A stretch of 64,000 nt of DNA from the NCBI GenBank assembly GCA_963556255.1, contig OY744613.1:48949746-49013745 (forward strand), given 5' to 3'. The translations under genes were made by a program, and so were the position numbers. How positions within the stretch are numbered: the first letter of the stretch is position 1; every line of letters starts with the position of its first letter. Source of the DNA: Allolobophora icterica (taxonomy: Eukaryota; Annelida; Clitellata; Crassiclitellata; Lumbricidae). Positions 24,657 to 35,784 of this stretch are shown piece by piece. The notes beneath the pieces were generated by a model, which saw only the letters and a list, made by a program, of their open reading frames with translations, was not told where the DNA came from and ran no database searches.

Positions 24657-24830
24657 ATGGAAAAATTCTCATTTAAAGACATCGGTATGGGATATTCTGG
24701 TGACCCGAATGGTTTGGGCCGGCCTCGTGGGAGGCGGCTCGGCTGGCAGCAAACGGTACGTTTACAATTTGATGTATTAAGGCACTTCATAGCGATCTCT
24801 TTTTTGGTTGAATCGAAAAGCGTCTCGTAG
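24657..24830 (+). CDS. Short basic ORF in the element core
   Basis: A 57-codon ATG frame beginning MEKFSFKDIGMGYSG, with an arginine-rich NGLGRPRGRRLGW segment, on the strand opposite polB. It could be the 5' end of a lost element gene. The stop at 24828-24830 leads directly toward the right satellite arm. Support is weak: length is near chance and there is no homolog I recognise. Confidence 0.25.
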   Translation: MEKFSFKDIGMGYSGDPNGLGRPRGRRLGWQQTVRLQFDVLRHFIAISFLVESKSVS

Positions 24831-24899
24831 ATATGTGCAGATTTTGCGCCATAATATGAATGTGGTGTCCCTTTATTTTTAGACTTGGCGTAACGCCTA

Positions 24900-27800
24900 T
24901 ATATCCCATCTACTAATGTGAATATGAGGATAAATGGGAATTTTGAGAGGTTTCCGTTGAGATATGGGTCTTTGCTCTGGATAGCGGATGAGTGGATTCA
25001 GTAGTGCTATGGAAGTAGTGTATAGGATTAGAAAATCTTTGGTTTATTATGGGGATGAGTAGGTTTTTTATACTCGCGAAGTTGGCAATTCAATGGATTT
25101 TTGAATGTGAATATGAGGATATATGGGACTTTTGAGAGGCTACCGTTGAGATATGGGTCTTTGCTCTGGATAGCGGATGAGTGATTCAGTAGTGCAATGG
25201 AAGTAGTGTATGGGATTAGAAAATCTTTGGTTTATTATGGGGATGAGTAGGTTTTTCATACTCGCGAAGTTGGCAATTTAATGGATTTTTGAATGTGAAT
25301 ATGAGGATATATGGGACTTTTGAGAGGCTACCGTTGAGATATGGGTCTTTGCTCTGGATGTGGGATGAGTGGATTCGGTAGTGCTATGGAAGTAGTGTAT
25401 GGGATTAGAAAATCTTTGGTTTATGATGGGGATGAGTAGGGTTTTTCATACTCGCGAAGTTGGCAATTTAATGGATATTTGAATGTGAATATGAGGATAT
25501 ATGGGACCTTTGAGAGGCTACCGTTGAGATATGGGTCTTTGCTCTGGATATGGGATGAGTGAGTTCAGTAGTGCTATGGAAGTAGTGTATGGGGTTAGAA
25601 AATCTTTGGTTTATTATGGGGATGAGTAGGGTTTTTATACTCGCGAAGTTGGCAATTCAATGGATTTTTGAATGTGATTATGAGGATATATGGGACTTTT
25701 GAGAGGCTACCGTTGAGATATGGGTCTTTGCTCTGGATAGTGGATGAGTGGATTCGGTAGTGCTATGGAAGTAGTGTATGGGATTAGAAAATCTTTGGTT
25801 TATGATGGGGATGAGTAGGTCTTTCATACTCGCGAAGTTGGGAATTCAATGGATTTTTGAATGTGAATATGATATATGGGACTTTGAGAGGCTACCGATG
25901 AGATATGGGTCTTTGCTCTGGATAGGGGATAGGTGGATTCGGTAGTGCTATGGAAGTAGTGTATGGGATTAGAAAATCTTTGGTTTATGATGGGGATGAG
26001 TAGGGTTTTTATACTCGCGAAGTTGGCAATTCAATGGATTTTTGAATGTGAATATGAGGATATATGGGACTTTTGAGAGGCTACCGTTGAGATATGGGTC
26101 TTTGCTCTGGATAGCGGATGAGTGGATTCGGTAGTGCTATGGAAGTAGTGTATGGGATTAGAAAATCTTTGGTTTATTATGGGGATGAGTAGGGTTTTTA
26201 TACTCGCGAAGTTGGCAATTCAGTGGATTTTTGAATGTGAATATGAGGATATATGGGACTTTTGAGAGGCTACCGTTGAGATATGGGTCTTTGCTCTGGA
26301 TAGCGGATGAGTGATTCAGTAGTGCAATGGAAGTAGTGTATGGGATTAGAAAATCTTTGGTTTATTATGGGGATGAGTAGGTTTTTCATACTCGCGAAGT
26401 TGGCAATTTAATGGATTTTTGAATGTGAATATGAGGATATATGGGACTTTTGAGAGGCTACCGTTGAGATATGGGTCTTTGCTCTGGATGTGGGATGAGT
26501 GGATTCGGTAGTGCTATGGAAGTAGTGTATGGGATTAGAAAATCTTTGGTTTATGATGGGGATGAGTAGGGTTTTTCATACTCGCGAAGTTGGCAATTTA
26601 ATGGATATTTGAATGTGAATATGAGGATATATGGGACCTTTGAGAGGCTACCGTTGAGATATGGGTCTTTGCTCTGGATATGGGATGAGTGGATTCGGTA
26701 GTGCTATGGAAGTAGTGTATGGGATTAGAAAATCTTTGGTTTATGATGGGGATGAGTAGGTCTTTCATACTCGCGAAGTTGGCAATTCAATGGATTTTTG
26801 AATGTGAATATGAGGATATATGGGACCTTTGAGAGGCTACCGTTGAGATATGGGTCTTTGCTCTGGATAGCGGATGAGTGAGTTCAGTAGTGCTATGGAA
26901 GTAGTGTATGGGGTTAGAAAATCTTTGGTTTATTATGGGGATGAGTAGGGTTTTTATACTCGCGAAGTTGGCAATTCAATGGATTTTTGAATGTGATTAT
27001 GAGGATATATGGGACTTTTGAGAGGCTACCGTTGAGATATGGGTCTTTGCTCTGGATAGCGGATGAGTGGATTCGGTAGTGCTATGGAAGTAGTGTATGG
27101 GATTAGAAAATCTTTGGTTTATTATGGGGATGAGTAGGGTTTTTATACTCGCGAAGTTGGCAATTCAATGGATTTTTGAATGTGATTATGAGGATATATG
27201 GGACTTTTGAGAGGCTACCGTTGAGATATGGGTCTTTGCTCTGGATAGCGGATGAGTGGATTCGGTAGTGCTATGGAAGTAGTGTATGGGATTAGAAAAT
27301 CTTTGGTTTATGATGGGGATGAGTAGGTCTTTCATACTCGCGAAGTTGGTAATTCAATGGATTTTTGAATGTGAATATGATATATGGGACTTTGAGAGGC
27401 TACCGATGAGATATGGGTCTTTGCTCTGGATAGGGATGAGTGGATTCGGTAGTGCTATGGAAGTAGTGTATGGGATTAGAAAATCTTTGGTTTATGATGG
27501 GGATGAGTAGGGTTTTTATACTCGCGAAGTTGGCAATTCAATGGATTTTTGAATGTGAATATGAGGATATATGGGACTTTTGAGAGGCTACCGTTGAGAT
27601 ATGGGTCTTTGCTCTGGATAGCGGATGAGTGGATTCGGTAGTGCTATGGAAGTAGTGTATGGGATTAGAAAATCTTTGGTTTATTATGGGGATGAGTAGG
27701 TTTTTCATACTCGCGAAGTTGGCAATTTAATGGATTTTTGAATGTGAATATGAGGATATATGGGACTTTTGAGAGGCTACCGTTGAGATATGGGTCTTTG

Positions 27801-29440
27801 CTCTGGATGTGGGATGAGTGGATTCGGTAGTGCTATGGAAGTAGTGTATGGGATTAGAAAATCTTTGGTTTATGATGGGGATGAGTAGGGTTTTTCATAC
27901 TCGCGAAGTTGGCAATTTAATGGATATTTGAATGTGAATATGAGGATATATGGGACCTTTGAGAGGCTACCGTTGAGATATGGGTCTTTGCTCTGGATAT
28001 GGGATGAGTGGATTCGGTAGTGCTATGGAAGTAGTGTATGGGATTAGAAAATCTTTGGTTTATGATGGGGATGAGTAGGTCTTTCATACTCGCGAAGTTG
28101 GCAATTCAATGGATTTTTGAATGTGAATATGAGGATATATGGGACCTTTGAGAGGCTACCGTTGAGATACGGGTCTTTGCTCTGGATATGGGATGAGTGA
28201 GTTCAGTAGTGCTATGGAAGTAGTGTATGGGGTTAGAAAATCTTTGGTTTATTATGGGGATGAGTAGGGTTTTTATACTCGCGAAGTTGGCAATTCAATG
28301 GATTTTTGAATGTGATTATGAGGATATATGGGACTTTTGAGAGGCTACCGTTGAGATATGGGTCTTTGCTCTGGATAGCGGATGAGTGGATTCGGTAGTG
28401 CTATGGAAGTAGTGTATGGGATTAGAAAATCTTTGGTTTATTATGGGGATGAGTAGGGTTTTTATACTCGCGAAGTTGGCAATTCAATGGATTTTTGAAT
28501 GTGATTATGAGGATATATGGGACTTTTGAGAGGCTACCGTTGAGATATGGGTCTTTGCTCTGGATAGCGGATGAGTGGATTCGGTAGTGCTATGGAGTAG
28601 TGTATGGGATTAGAAAATCTTTGGTTTATGATGGGGATGAGTAGGTCTTTCATACTCGCGAAGTTGGTAATTCAATGGATTTTTGAATGTGAATATGATA
28701 TATGGGACTTTGAGAGGCTACCGATGAGATATGGGTCTTTGCTCTGGATAGGGATGAGTGGATTCGGTAGTGCTATGGAAGTAGTGTATGGGATTAGAAA
28801 ATCTTTGGTTTATGATGGGGATGAGTAGGGTTTTTATACTCGCGAAGTTGGCAATTCAATGGATTTTTGAATGTGAATATGAGGATATATGGGACTTTTG
28901 AGAGGCTACCGTTGAGATATGGGTCTTTGCTCTGGATATGGGATGAGTGGATTCGGTAGTGCTATGGAAGTAGTGTATGGGATTAGAAAATCTTTGGTTT
29001 ATTATGGGGATGAGTATGTTTTTTATACTCGCGAAGTCGGCAATTCAATGGCTTTTTGAATGTGAATATGAGGATATATGGGACCTTTGAGAGGCTACCG
29101 TTGAGATATGGGTCTTTGCTCTGGATAGGGGATGAGTGGATTCAGTAGTGCTATGGATGTAGTGTATGGGATTAGAACATCTTTGGTTTATGATGGGGAT
29201 GAGTAGGTCTTTTACACTCGTGAATTCGCTACTTTTACCATAACTTTCAATGCAATATAATGTTAACTTTGAGAGGTTACCGTTGAGATATGGGTCTTTG
29301 CTCTGGATATGGGATGGGTCTATTAAGTAGTCCTACAGGTGTAGTGTATGATGGTCGAAAATCTTTGAGTTGTTATGGGGATGAGTATGTTATTTCAACT
29401 GGCGAAGTTTCCAACGCAATGGATTTTGAATGTGAATATG
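24900..29440 (-). repeat. 189-bp satellite array, right arm (inverted)
   Basis: This is the same satellite as 12036-20340, read on the minus strand, with about 24 units. It is more variable than the left arm, with several small indels. Variants recur about 1318-1320 bp apart (identical stretches at 27286 and 28604; GAGTTCAGTAGTGC near 25560, 26880 and 28199), a 7-unit higher-order repeat different from the 8-unit pattern on the left. The two arms have therefore amplified independently since the inversion arose. Confidence 0.95.
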
Positions 29441-29655
29441 AGGATGAATGTGAATACGAATATGTATGACAACTTGACAGACATAATTCGAACTAGAAGT
29501 TGGAAGATTGATGAAAATATTCACGAAACTAAGAGCTGGATAATCGATTCAAATATAACTGAAACTAGAAGTTGGATGAACGATGATTATTTATTGTATA
29601 TTGTATTAGAACGTTTCAATGAAAATAATTTCGGACGCTAAAACCCAGGATTACC

Positions 29656-29889
29656 TAAATCTCAATTTATTGTTAACAGCTGCGATCTGTCACCACCCGT
29701 CTGACTGAATAAACTCTGAAGGCGGAACTTAGTAATTTCTAAATCCGTTGCGTGGCTTAATCTTCCGCCGCAGAAGTACCACGCTTCTTGAACACACTTC
29801 CACTAATGTCCAGATTTCAGCTAGAGAATCTGACTAAACTAGGATCTGCAGGTGATGCTCCGCAAATATAGATATCCAATAAGAAACAA
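29656..29889 (-). other. Copy B upstream DNA beyond the insertion
   Basis: After the 8-bp duplication, sequence resembling copy D resumes by about 29815 (CAGCT..A..CTGACTAAAC, CAGGTGATGC). The 29664-29814 part has no counterpart that I can see. No gene. Confidence 0.4.
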
Positions 29890-30080
29890 ACGTAAAACAT
29901 ATATTTATATGATAAGGATATGAGATATGAAGGTAATTCGAACGCATTACCAACTTGAGGACATTTCTATAATCGCATTTTATTCTCATCGAGTTTATTA
30001 AAATGGCGTCCAAAATAACGAAAATGTATGAAGTAGATTTGGATTATATAACGATCTCTCCTGTCCTCTGGCGATTGCTC
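29890..30080 (-). promoter_or_regulatory. Distal upstream block with YY1-like site (copy B)
   Basis: Shares ATAAGGATATGA, GAAGGTAATTCGAACGCATT and AAATGGCG (site at 30000-30008) with the blocks upstream of copies A, C and D. Relative to gene B it has been displaced by about 18.3 kb through the nested insertion, the only copy where this happened. Confidence 0.5.
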
Positions 30081-30408
30081 TGACTGCCTATTTAAACACC
30101 ATTGCATTAATTTAGGCGAATGGTGCAAAACACCACCGTTACCCGTAAACTCGATATTTATAAAACGGTACTTTAAAGCTAAGCGCAGGACATTGGCTCA
30201 TTCACAAGCGCTGCGTCATGTCAGATGAGATGTCCATAGATCGATGTCCAGTGGATGCCTGAGTCCTGTTGTCAGATAGAGGAGGCAGAGCAGATGCTAA
30301 GGAAGGCTTAAGTTAAGGTCCGGAGTACGTAGGCCTACCGTGCTAACCCTAAGCTCAGACGGAATTAGAATGTGCAGACGATTGTGGGCAAGTAACTGGA
30401 AAAAACAG

Positions 30409-30586
30409 TGGCGTGACTTTGGTCTTAAAAGTGGGGGTACCAATTTCTTACATACACGAAGCAAGGCGGAGATTGCGAAGGAACAGTAATAAAATATTCA
30501 TTGGCATCCTTCAAAAAGCAGGGGTACGTTACCCCCAGCCCAAAAAGAAGGTTCGGGTACACCTCGTACCCCCGCAACTTACGCCT
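30409..30586. mobile_element. Small MITE with TTACGCCT end, copy 1
   Basis: The 178-bp unit runs from TGGCGTGACTTTGG to CAACTTACGCCT and has GTGGGGGTACC and CTCGTACCCCCGC strings inside. A second copy of 195 bp with better ends (AGGCGTAA...TTACGCCT) is nested in piggyBac at 37409-37603. No coding capacity; no clear target duplication. Confidence 0.55.
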
Positions 30587-30880
30587 ATGGGAACAAACTC
30601 TATTTACGTGGAAAAAAGAAAGACAAAACTTAAGATAATACTAAGTCATACCCAAGTAAGAGGAAAGTTTGAAATCTAAGGTCACCTTTGTGAAGTTCTT
30701 TAAAATGGCTTAGAACAGAAAGAAAATAATTAAAACAAACCTGGATTGCAGGCTGAGTGCGATTGCAGTCCTCTTTCGATTAAATATAAAACATTATACT
30801 ATACCGTACATGTAGGCCTATGTATAGTTAAATTTCTTTATTATACCACACGTACTATGCAGTGTAAAATGTTAATGTAA

Positions 30881-32111
30881 TTGGCTCTGGATTTCTCCCG
30901 TGCTTTCGACACGGTCCGACACTCCCTGTTCGCCGAGCAACTCGCCCCCCACTGGCTGTACCTGACTTCATATTTAACTGGATACTTGCTCTCCTGCACG
31001 ACCGACAGCACTGTACCAGATTTCTCGGCATCATCTCTTCCTATTGCAAAATCAATGCTAGTATTATCCAGGGTCTGGCTTAGGACCGCTTCATTTCCTC
31101 GTTGCCATCAAAGGTCTCAAACCAATCAACTCTAAGAACCGCCTGCTTAAGTACGCTGACGACTGCTACCGGTACCTCCTCACCTCTGCTTCCGCCATTC
31201 TCACTACAGCAGCTGAGCTGGACCACATTGCTAAATGGGCTGCCTCCTGTAACCTTCTGTTAAACTGTGCAAGGTCAAAAGAGATGATCATTAGGCGCCC
31301 TAAATCTAGGCCTCCTGACATACCCCTCGACAGGGTCTCAGAATTGGTTCTCCTCGGGGTGACAATAACCGACTGCCTGGGATTTGGTTCCCATGTCCAA
31401 CGCCTATGTATCAAGGCTGGCCAATCCCTCTATGCCATCCGCTGCCTCACTGCCCACGGACTTGATGGGCCGCGCCTGCATGACGTGGTCAGGGCCACAG
31501 TGCTTGCAAGGCTGCTGCATGCCTCCCCGGCATGGTGGGAGTTCCTTAATGCTGAGCAGCGCTCCCGCCTCTGTGCGTTTGCCAGAAGGCTGGAGCGACT
31601 TGGGTACCTGCCGGCAGGTTTTGAAAAATTTGACACTCTCTGTGCGAGAGCTGACAGAGTCCTTTTTTCAGCTGTACTCTGCAACCCGGGCCATGTTCGC
31701 CCTACTTCCTCCAATAAAGACCAGCACATACGTGCTCCGCCTACGCTCGCATAATCGGGAGATTCCCAGAGCGGATGCGTTCACCCCAAGGAGTTTTATC
31801 ACCAGAGTATAAATAACGCTAGAGCCAAGATACCTTAAATGCGTATGAATACTTAATTATAGTTCTCTAAGATCAGCTTGACAGTTATGACAGTTTCCAA
31901 TAGTCTTGCTCACCTAATGTTAGAATTTAGTTTCTTCCACCTCTTTACATAACCTGTTTGTAAGCCACAGTACGTTTGCATTTGGTCTAATAAAAGACAT
32001 ACTCACTCGCTCGCTCGCTCGCTCGCTCGCTCGCTCACTCACTCACTCACTCACTCACTCACTCACTCACTCACTCACTCACTCACTCACTCACTTACTT
32101 ACTTACTTACC
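30881..32111 (+). mobile_element. Non-LTR retrotransposon with microsatellite tail
   Basis: Reverse transcriptase pieces appear in order: ALDFSRAFDTVRH (motif A), a YADDCY catalytic motif near 31153 in another frame, then a 156-codon frame (31284-31754) with LLGVTITDCLG and LLHASPAWW, the thumb and connection region shared with 55540-56382. Frames are interrupted, so no enzyme is made. The 3' end is a (CTCG)n/(ACTC)n/(ACTT)n run at 32001-32111, consistent with a microsatellite-type tail. 5'-truncated. Confidence 0.75.
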
Positions 32112-32716
32112 TAAACTTGCCACATCTCTTCTCTATTTCAACGTCATTTTCTTTTTAAAGCGCCTTTAAATTGCCGCCTTTGAAGAATGTCCTATTCAAT
32201 CGCCGGAGGAGACACGCACTGAAATGTATTAATAGTTACTGGATAGGTAATGGGCTCTGAAAGTTCGGGTTATCGCTCGGTCTAGGCAAACCATAGGAAA
32301 AACAGACCAGACGACAGAAGACTTGTTGACGATTTTTGTAAAACTTTTTAAATTTTTAAAATACTTTAATCATAAATCCGTTGTAATTAAATATTAGAAA
32401 TATCGTAAAATATAAAATATTATATAATTTCTGTGCTTAATTATATACGAAAACAAAGACTCTCTGCCTTGACGTTGTAATTCTCCGTCGGCCATTTGCA
32501 AATGATTGAAGCTTTATCAATCCAGTAAGCTTACTATTAATACATATCAATGGAGACACGTATCAACATTACTACCTCTATTTCAGGAACAGTGATTTAA
32601 TGCAACGCCATTTTGATGTACAATGCAATGCAATTTTCCTTAATCGAGGAAAAGTAGCTGACATGCCGCAACTCGATACATTTTAAGAGTAAGAGCTTGC
32701 TCTATCAGGAGTTCTT
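32112..32716. other. Intergenic DNA without recognised features
   Basis: AT-rich sequence with no conserved frame or element end that I recognise. Confidence 0.4.
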
Positions 32717-32727
32717 ATACAGAATTC

Positions 32728-33098
32728 CGCAAAGGTCCGCAAAGGTTCACCAGTCACTCTAATACAGAGTAAAACGGGGAGGCGACCTGACCGACGTCTC
32801 TGATGAGCGTAGACTCGGATCCGACCTGGGCTGGTGAACCAAAGTCCTCCGTGCCCACCTTCTCGTGGTGCGGACCGTTGGTACCCTTCCTAGGAAGGGG
32901 AACGAACGGGCACGGCAGGCAAAACCAGGGGAAGGCAATGGCAAACCACCCCTGTTAACTTGCCAAGGAAATCGTCATGAGACACACTAAGCCAAAAACG
33001 GTGATAGTTAGACTTGTCATCGAATAGGAGACGGTGGAGTGTGTTCACCAGGACGATCGCTAGAGCTCCACGAGCTGACAGCACAAGGTGACAAGGTG
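32728..33098 (+). mobile_element. SINE-like insertion with 11-bp target duplication
   Basis: Flanked by perfect ATACAGAATTC copies (32717-32727 and 33099-33109). The 371-bp body contains GGGGAAGGCAATGGCAAACC and AACTTGCCAAGGAAATCGTC, a segment resembling conserved domains of some retroposons. The 3' end is a short (CAAGGTGA)2-like repeat. A long direct duplication and simple 3' repeat fit target-primed retrotransposition. The family is not identified. Confidence 0.6.
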
Positions 33099-33465
33099 AT
33101 ACAGAATTCGGGGATATAGTTGTCTTTTTTGGTAAACTTAATTGTGCGTTGATTCAACAAGAAACGATCTTAAATAGTCTAATAATCTCCTGGATTTCCT
33201 GAGTTATATTCCTCTCTTTAAAAAAGTAGTAATGTAACACTGCTTACGCTTTTTGAGCACTGTATACAATAGTCTGATTACTAGTGTACGTAGTGCCTGT
33301 TTAACTGTGTAATTTAGGCTTCATGGTTGAAGTAGTGCGGGCGAGTTTTATTGGACCTAGCCAATTTTTGGACCAGATCTAGAAGGTAAAACTACAAGTT
33401 AGATAATTATTTTATGTCCTTTCAATTTATCATAGATCTAAGATGCAAGCAAAAATCGACAATGA

Positions 33466-35109
33466 AGAAAGACTAGTAGTAAAACATTTGCAAAGATTGG
33501 TTACTTTGACCGCCATGTCAGAAGCCATACGGCAGATAAATCAAAGAACTGCAACTTGTGTGACAAAACCTTTTCACGGAGATCAACTCTGAACAGCCAC
33601 ATGAGAAGCCACACTGGAGAAAAGCCATTCCAGTGTAGTTCATGTGGCAAAGCATTTGGGCATAGATCTCATCTGTATGTCCATATGAGAACCCACACTG
33701 GAGATAAACCATTCAAGTGTAATTCATGTTGCAAAGCATTTGGGTATAGATCACATCTCTATGTCCACATGAGAACCCATACTGGAGAAAGGCCATACAA
33801 GTGCAACTTATGCAACAAAGCCTTTGCAAGTTGGAACAGTCTAGATAACCATAAAAGAACCCATACTGGAGAAAAGCCATTCAAGTGCAACTTGTGCAAC
33901 AAAGCATTTGCACAGAGGTCTCATCTGAGAATCCATATAAGAACACACACTGCAGAAAAGCCATTCAAGTGCATTTTATGTAGCAAAGCATTTGCACGTT
34001 GGTTTTCTCTTGATTGCCATACCAAAATGCATACAATAGTAAAACCATACAACTGCAACTCGTGTGACAAAGCATTTGCATGCAAGTCGTATCTGGATCA
34101 ACATGTGAGAACCCACACTGGAGAAAAGCCATACAAGTGCAAATTATGCAACAAAGCATTTACACGTTTGTCCACACTAGATAACCATAAAAGAACCCAC
34201 ACTGGAGAAAAGCCATTCAAGTGCAACTTATGCAAGAAAGCGTTTGCGCAGAAGGCTTCTCTGCATTGCCATACAAAAACGCACACTAGATTATATCCAT
34301 ATAAATGCAACTCATGTGACAAATCATTTGCATTGAAGTCCTATCTTGATAACCATGTTAGAACCCACACTGGAGAAAAGCCATACAAGTGCAAATTATG
34401 CAACAAAGCATTTTCGCAGAGGTCTTCCCTGCATTGCCATACCAAAACGCACACTAGAGTAAATGCATACAAGTGCAACTCATGTGACAAATCATTTGCA
34501 TGGAAATCTCATCAGGATAACCATGTGAGAACCCACTCTGGAGAAAAGACATACAAGTGCAACTTCTGTGACAAATCATTTGCATACAGGAATAACCTGC
34601 AGCGTCACGCAAGGACCCACACTGGATTTAGACCTTACAAGTGTAAACTTTGTGATGAAGCTTATGTTGGGACGAGTCAACTGAAAGTACATGAAAAGAA
34701 CCACCATGGAGAAAAGCGAGTACAATGTGAACGCATTGTGTCTAGCATCAAAGAGAGATGTCATGGAAGTACTTCAAATGAGAGATTCAGCAAATCAACT
34801 GTATCAACAGCAGAAGATATTCAAAACAGTTCACCTTGGCAGAATATTAATTCAACTCCAGATGAAAAACTTCTCTTTGAATGTCAGTCAACAGTTAATG
34901 CATATTATGCGACAAGTTTCTTTTTGAGACGTTATGGCTGTGGAATATGTGACGAAATGTTTGAAATTGAAAAAGAATTTATGGAACACTGCTGTCATCA
35001 TTGTAACACTCCACAAAATAGCACATTTGTAAAACTAATTCAAGGACATATTTCAAATTGTCCTAGTGGAAAAGAAACAAATTTTTACCAGAGTTTCATT
35101 TCTGCATAA
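33466..35109 (+). CDS. C2H2 zinc-finger protein, divergent plus-strand member
   Basis: The frame opens after a TGA at 33463-33465 and has no ATG before the first finger. It begins inside a finger (KTFAKIGYFDRHVRSH), so an upstream exon or a 5' truncation is implied; AG dinucleotides near 33475-33480 could be acceptors. Fourteen complete C2H2 fingers follow, with TGEKP-type linkers, several alternating between a CNSCDKSFA and a CKLCNKAF type, as in tandemly grown arrays. A low-complexity Ser/Gln/Asn spacer leads to a C-terminal module RRYGCGICDEMFEIEKEFMEHC that is shared with the minus-strand genes. The stop is at 35107-35109. Expected role: DNA-binding regulator in the nucleus. The finger types differ from the minus-strand copies, so this is an older branch. 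Confidence 0.75.
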   Translation, partial: RKTSSKTFAKIGYFDRHVRSHTADKSKNCNLCDKTFSRRSTLNSHMRSHTGEKPFQCSSCGKAFGHRSHLYVHMRTHTGDKPFKCNSCCKAFGYRSHLYVHMRTHTGERPYKCNLCNKAFASWNSLDNHKRTHTGEKPFKCNLCNKAFAQRSHLRIHIRTHTAEKPFKCILCSKAFARWFSLDCHTKMHTIVKPYNCNSCDKAFACKSYLDQHVRTHTGEKPYKCKLCNKAFTRLSTLDNHKRTHTGEKPFKCNLCKKAFAQKASLHCHTKTHTRLYPYKCNSCDKSFALKSYLDNHVRTHTGEKPYKCKLCNKAFSQRSSLHCHTKTHTRVNAYKCNSCDKSFAWKSHQDNHVRTHSGEKTYKCNFCDKSFAYRNNLQRHARTHTGFRPYKCKLCDEAYVGTSQLKVHEKNHHGEKRVQCERIVSSIKERCHGSTSNERFSKSTVSTAEDIQNSSPWQNINSTPDEKLLFECQSTVNAYYATSFFLRRYGCGICDEMFEIEKEFMEHCCHHCNTPQNSTFVKLIQGHISNCPSGKETNFYQSFISA

Positions 35110-35381
35110 CATAGCTGCAAGTCGTTCGAAGCTCAGTTTCTAAGGTTGTTGCAGTTTCTTTTTATCAAAAACTTTTGTCTTTATAGATTCAAAGTCACGT
35201 GTTCTCAGCTGCTGTGCTTCTTGTATTTGGAATCATCTTACCAAAGCAGACATGACTCTCTAGCTACCTAATGACTTGTATCAATAATTTAGCTGTTTAG
35301 GCTTGCCTTTGGTTCCGTCTTAACCAACAAAGTAAACACACATCAAGAGTAAAGTTCAGATTTTTTACTTTCTTGTATAGT

Positions 35382-35384
<3 letters not shown>

Positions 35385-35437
<53 letters not shown>
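35385..35437. repeat. (TA)n microsatellite
   Basis: About 26 TA units in the likely 3' flanking DNA of the plus-strand zinc-finger gene. Confidence 0.95.
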
Positions 35438-35442
<5 letters not shown>

Positions 35443-35507
35443 TTTAAACACATTATATGCCCACTGTTTTATTTTCTGAATATTCTTTTGTTGTACTTCT
35501 GTCATAG

Positions 35508-35662
35508 GAAGAATCAACTCCACCAGTCATAAAAACAATAAACTCCCCCCGTTCAATGATATTTGTCATCTATAGGAAGAATCAACACCACCAGTCATAA
35601 AAACAATAAACTCCCCCGTCCCCATTCAATTTTTCCGAGGAAGAATCACCTCCACTAGAGTT
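35508..35662 (+). repeat. ~67-bp tandem repeat
   Basis: AGGAAGAATCAACTCCACCA with CAGTCATAAAAACAATAAAC recurs at 35508 and 35575 with few changes, and a partial third copy begins near 35639. Related CTCCACCAGT strings continue to 35745. Confidence 0.8.
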
Positions 35663-35784
35663 TCTAATCACCAACAGGAGTGTTTTAGTCCTATTAGCCA
35701 TACACTCCACCAGTCAATTAGTCCTAGTAAGAATTAACTCCACCAGTTAACTTATCCTGGAATAAATAGACTCATGGTGTGTTT

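Larger units (their letters stand above)
11563..29484. mobile_element. 17.9-kb satellite-armed Polinton-like element
   Basis: The ends are a perfect 19-bp inverted pair, ATGTCTGTCAAGTTGTCAT at 11563-11581 and its complement at 29466-29484, flanked by a short direct AATTC (11558-11562, 29485-29489). Inside, the arms are long inverted arrays of the same 189-bp satellite: left about 11.8-20.3 kb, right about 24.9-29.4 kb. The unique core of about 4.5 kb holds a broken protein-primed family B DNA polymerase and small ORFs, plus later LINE insertions. Polintons/Mavericks are typically 15-20 kb with long inverted repeats, an integrase and capsid genes. No integrase, ATPase, protease or capsid gene is seen here, so this would be an internally deleted derivative. 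Polintons normally make 6-bp duplications, so the 5-bp AATTC is a mild mismatch. Confidence 0.6.
11316..29655. mobile_element. Minisatellite element B, split by an 18-kb insertion
   Basis: Terminal inverted repeats of about 40 bp (one mismatch) start GGTAATCCTGGGTTTTAGCG and are flanked by a perfect 8-bp duplication TAAATCTC (11308-11315 and 29656-29663). Only 11316-11562 and 29485-29655 (418 bp together) belong to this element. Both pieces carry the AACTAGAAGTTGGA / GATGAAAAT minisatellite in the same orientation, as expected if one small element was later split. Its size matches siblings A2 (517 bp), C (430 bp) and D1 (342 bp). Class is unknown: 8-bp duplications and GG...CC ends would suit several cut-and-paste groups. 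Confidence 0.75.

Noticed and set aside
27286..28828. Two identical 74-codon frames (27286-27510 and 28604-28828)
   Set aside because: They lie inside the 189-bp satellite and are identical only because of its 1318-bp higher-order repeat. Other units do not keep the frame.
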